Assembly (NCBI RefSeq): GCF_008039555.1
Contig: NZ_VDUW01000002.1
Coordinates: forward strand, 372,001 to 436,000
Direction of reading: 5' to 3'
Source: Cerasibacillus terrae
Lineage (GTDB): Bacteria; Bacillota; Bacilli; Bacillales; Amphibacillaceae
Length of the DNA stretch: 64,000 nucleotides
Part shown: one piece after another, positions 62,749-64,000 of the stretch
Position numbering within the stretch: the first letter of the stretch is position 1
Layout of the letters: every line of letters begins with the position of its first letter
Translations under genes and position numbers: made by a program
Notes under the pieces: model-generated
Told to the model about the DNA's origin: nothing
The model's input: the letters and a program-made list of their open reading frames with translations, nothing else
Databases searched by the model: none

Positions 62749-63642
62749 ATTTTCAAGTTAAGGAATTTTGTTACAGTAGTTGTGTTAGGAATATTGGTTT
62801 TAGCATCATTATCTGCATGTAGTTCCGATGATGAGACTAGTGGAGATAATAGTAGTGGACAAGAAGAAGCAAAGACAATTGATATCGGACAAATTAATTG
62901 GGCAGAGAATATTGCCGTATCCAATATGTGGAAACTTATTTTAGAAGAAAAAGGATATGACGTAAAATTACATCTATTAGACATGGGAACAATTATGGCT
63001 GCACTAGAAAATGACGAGCTTGATGTTGGTTTAGAGGTATGGCTACCAATTCAAGATGCGAACTATAAAAAACAGTATCAGGATACGGTTCATATCTCGG
63101 AAGAAACTTGGTATGATAATGCCAAAGTGGGATTAGTTGTGCCAGATTACGTGGAAATAGATAGTGTTACTGAGTTAAATGATAACAAAGAAATGTTTGA
63201 AGAATCGATTGTTGGGTTCGATCCAGGTGCTGGAACAATGGAAGTAACAGAAGACTTAATTGAAGAATATGATCTAGAATTAGAACTATTACCAAGTTCA
63301 GAACCGGCGATGATTACAGAGATTAAGGAAGCAATTAAAGAAGAAAAACCAATTGTTTCTCCCTTATGGAGTCCGCACCGTGTATTTTCTGAAGTAGATT
63401 TAAAATATTTAGAAGATCCAAAAGAAGTGTATGGTGGTGTTGAGAAAATTCACCATGCTACCCGATTAGGCTTTGCCGATGATCATCCAGAAGTAGCAGA
63501 GTGGTTAAAAAACTGGAAAATGGATGATGACCAAATCGGATCATTAATGAGTTATGTCGCAGAAGCTGAAAAGCCTATTGATGGGGCAAAGAAATGGATT
63601 GAAGAAAATAAAGAGGTCATCGACGAATGGTTGACTGAATAA
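62749..63642 (+). CDS. Glycine betaine/proline betaine-binding lipoprotein (OpuAC-like)
   Basis: The protein has a signal with lipobox SLSAC, a Ser/Asp/Glu-rich linker, then the QINWAENIAVSNMWKLILEE, VGLEVWLPIQDANYKKQYQD, VGFDPGAGTMEVTEDLIEEY and RLGFADDHPEVAEWLKNWKM segments of OpuAC/ProX-type betaine-binding proteins. The expected start is ATT at 62749: GGAGG (62736-62740) sits 8 bases upstream, while ATG 62734 lies inside it and gives five extra residues. No permease or ATPase gene is next to it in the window, so it may work with an importer elsewhere. Context (gbsR, gbsAB) fits betaine or choline. Confidence 0.85.
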   Translation: MFKLRNFVTVVVLGILVLASLSACSSDDETSGDNSSGQEEAKTIDIGQINWAENIAVSNMWKLILEEKGYDVKLHLLDMGTIMAALENDELDVGLEVWLPIQDANYKKQYQDTVHISEETWYDNAKVGLVVPDYVEIDSVTELNDNKEMFEESIVGFDPGAGTMEVTEDLIEEYDLELELLPSSEPAMITEIKEAIKEEKPIVSPLWSPHRVFSEVDLKYLEDPKEVYGGVEKIHHATRLGFADDHPEVAEWLKNWKMDDDQIGSLMSYVAEAEKPIDGAKKWIEENKEVIDEWLTE

Positions 63643-63659
63643 AATGATAGAATAATAGA

Positions 63660-63714
63660 CAAGCTCTCCTTTTCCAGCCATTATTGGCATGCTAGAAGGG
63701 AGAGCTTTTTTATA
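63660..63714 (+). terminator. Intrinsic terminator after the betaine-binding gene
   Basis: AAGCTCTCC pairs with GGGAGAGCTT, with a bulged long stem and TTTTTT beyond. Confidence 0.88.
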
Positions 63715-63740
63715 TAGATAGTAGAGGTTTTAATAAAAAA

Positions 63741-63776
63741 GGAACGGAATCCTTTGCTAGGTATTCCGTTCCTTCT
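63741..63776. terminator. Terminator of the sulfhydrylase-like gene
   Basis: AAGGAACGGAAT and ATTCCGTTCCTT form a 12-bp stem around CCTTTGCTAGGT, with A's on the left for the minus-strand gene. Confidence 0.9.
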
Positions 63777-63839
63777 CTTTTTATTTTGAGCATTCGAGTA
63801 TTTGAGTGGTCGAATGTTCGTGCGTTTTATTTTAGTCTT

Positions 63840-64000
63840 TTAATTTTTGACAGTTTGACCGGAAGTTTCAACTGCTTTATGGAGTGCTTGGTCGATGTCT
63901 CTTATTAAATCTTCTGCATCTTCAATCCCGACAGAAATTCGCACCATATCTGGTGTAACACCGGCTTGGGCAAGTTCTTCCTCATTTAATTGGGCATGTG
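63840..64000 (-). CDS. O-acetylhomoserine sulfhydrylase-like protein, C-terminal end
   Basis: The last 52 codons read [20 protein letters not shown], then [20 protein letters not shown] and [12 protein letters not shown]. The [14 protein letters not shown] block is the C-terminal signature of the Cys/Met-metabolism PLP family, and T-H-x-Q-L-x-x-E-E is typical of the MetY branch that makes homocysteine from O-acetylhomoserine and sulfide. The PLP domain is outside the window. Confidence 0.75.
   Translation of the reverse strand, partial: HAQLNEEELAQAGVTPDMVRISVGIEDAEDLIRDIDQALHKAVETSGQTVKN

Overview
The window is low-GC Gram-positive DNA. It has many AT-rich codons, strong AAGGAGG-type ribosome sites, frequent TTG starts, and gene families typical of the Bacillaceae: comK, glpP, ctaG, a class IV PHA synthase locus (phaRBC/phaQP), and gbsAB-gbsR for choline-to-glycine-betaine conversion. 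Two glycine-betaine features (gbsAB plus an OpuAC-like lipoprotein) suggest a salt-tolerant member of the Oceanobacillus/Virgibacillus type. That genus guess is inference. No tRNA, rRNA or CRISPR array was seen.

Layout. 0-10.6 kb: end of an exopolysaccharide/capsule cluster (two glycosyltransferases, Wzy-type polymerase, pyruvyl transferase, Wzx flippase), a broken IS66 transposase, then UDP-glucose 6-dehydrogenase and phosphoglucomutase, which supply UDP-sugar precursors. 10.6-21.8 kb: an accessory zone made of fragments. It holds an orphan RNase A-like toxin domain with its CdiI-type immunity gene, IS3 remnants, an N5-(carboxyethyl)ornithine synthase with a leader, a sigma-70-like gene with three decayed partial copies, comK in tandem with an XRE regulator, a cassette of three genes (unknown helical protein, SecB-like chaperone, PD-(D/E)XK-like nuclease) lying between ~150-bp direct repeats, a DnaD-like gene, and an orphan Imm30-like immunity gene. 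21.8-26.6 kb: glpP, a hairpin leader, a glycerol-3-phosphate ABC importer without its own ATPase, and a HAD phosphatase. 27.3-36.1 kb: a secreted subtilisin, an Rpn-family nuclease behind a LexA-like box, the PHA locus, a REP-associated tyrosine transposase (RAYT) with its REP repeats, and purU.

36.9-44.1 kb: a PucR regulator divergent from a transporter/aminotransferase/semialdehyde dehydrogenase set that looks like beta-alanine (or similar omega-amino acid) catabolism. 44.2-56.2 kb: a second LexA-box Rpn gene, an HDAC-like deacetylase, an FAH-family hydrolase, a CAP-domain protein, an enoyl-CoA hydratase with a FadR-type box, a GntR regulator with an APC permease, an AspT-like exchanger, and a NERD nuclease-like protein. 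56.2-64 kb: a 27-unit 20-bp tandem repeat array, a stand-alone trpB, ctaG, gbsB-gbsA, gbsR, a betaine-binding lipoprotein, and the 3' end of an O-acetylhomoserine sulfhydrylase-like gene.

Two repeat families mark the window. A REP-like element (core GGTGCCTGTCAC, CCCGAA, TTTGTCGAA) occurs at least 13 times, only between 16.1 and 36.6 kb, and flanks the RAYT gene. A 20-bp CCCGATAT element occurs in three clusters at 49.2, 54.7 and 56.2 kb. The strongest candidate for an undescribed system is the SecB-like/nuclease cassette at 17.2-19.0 kb.
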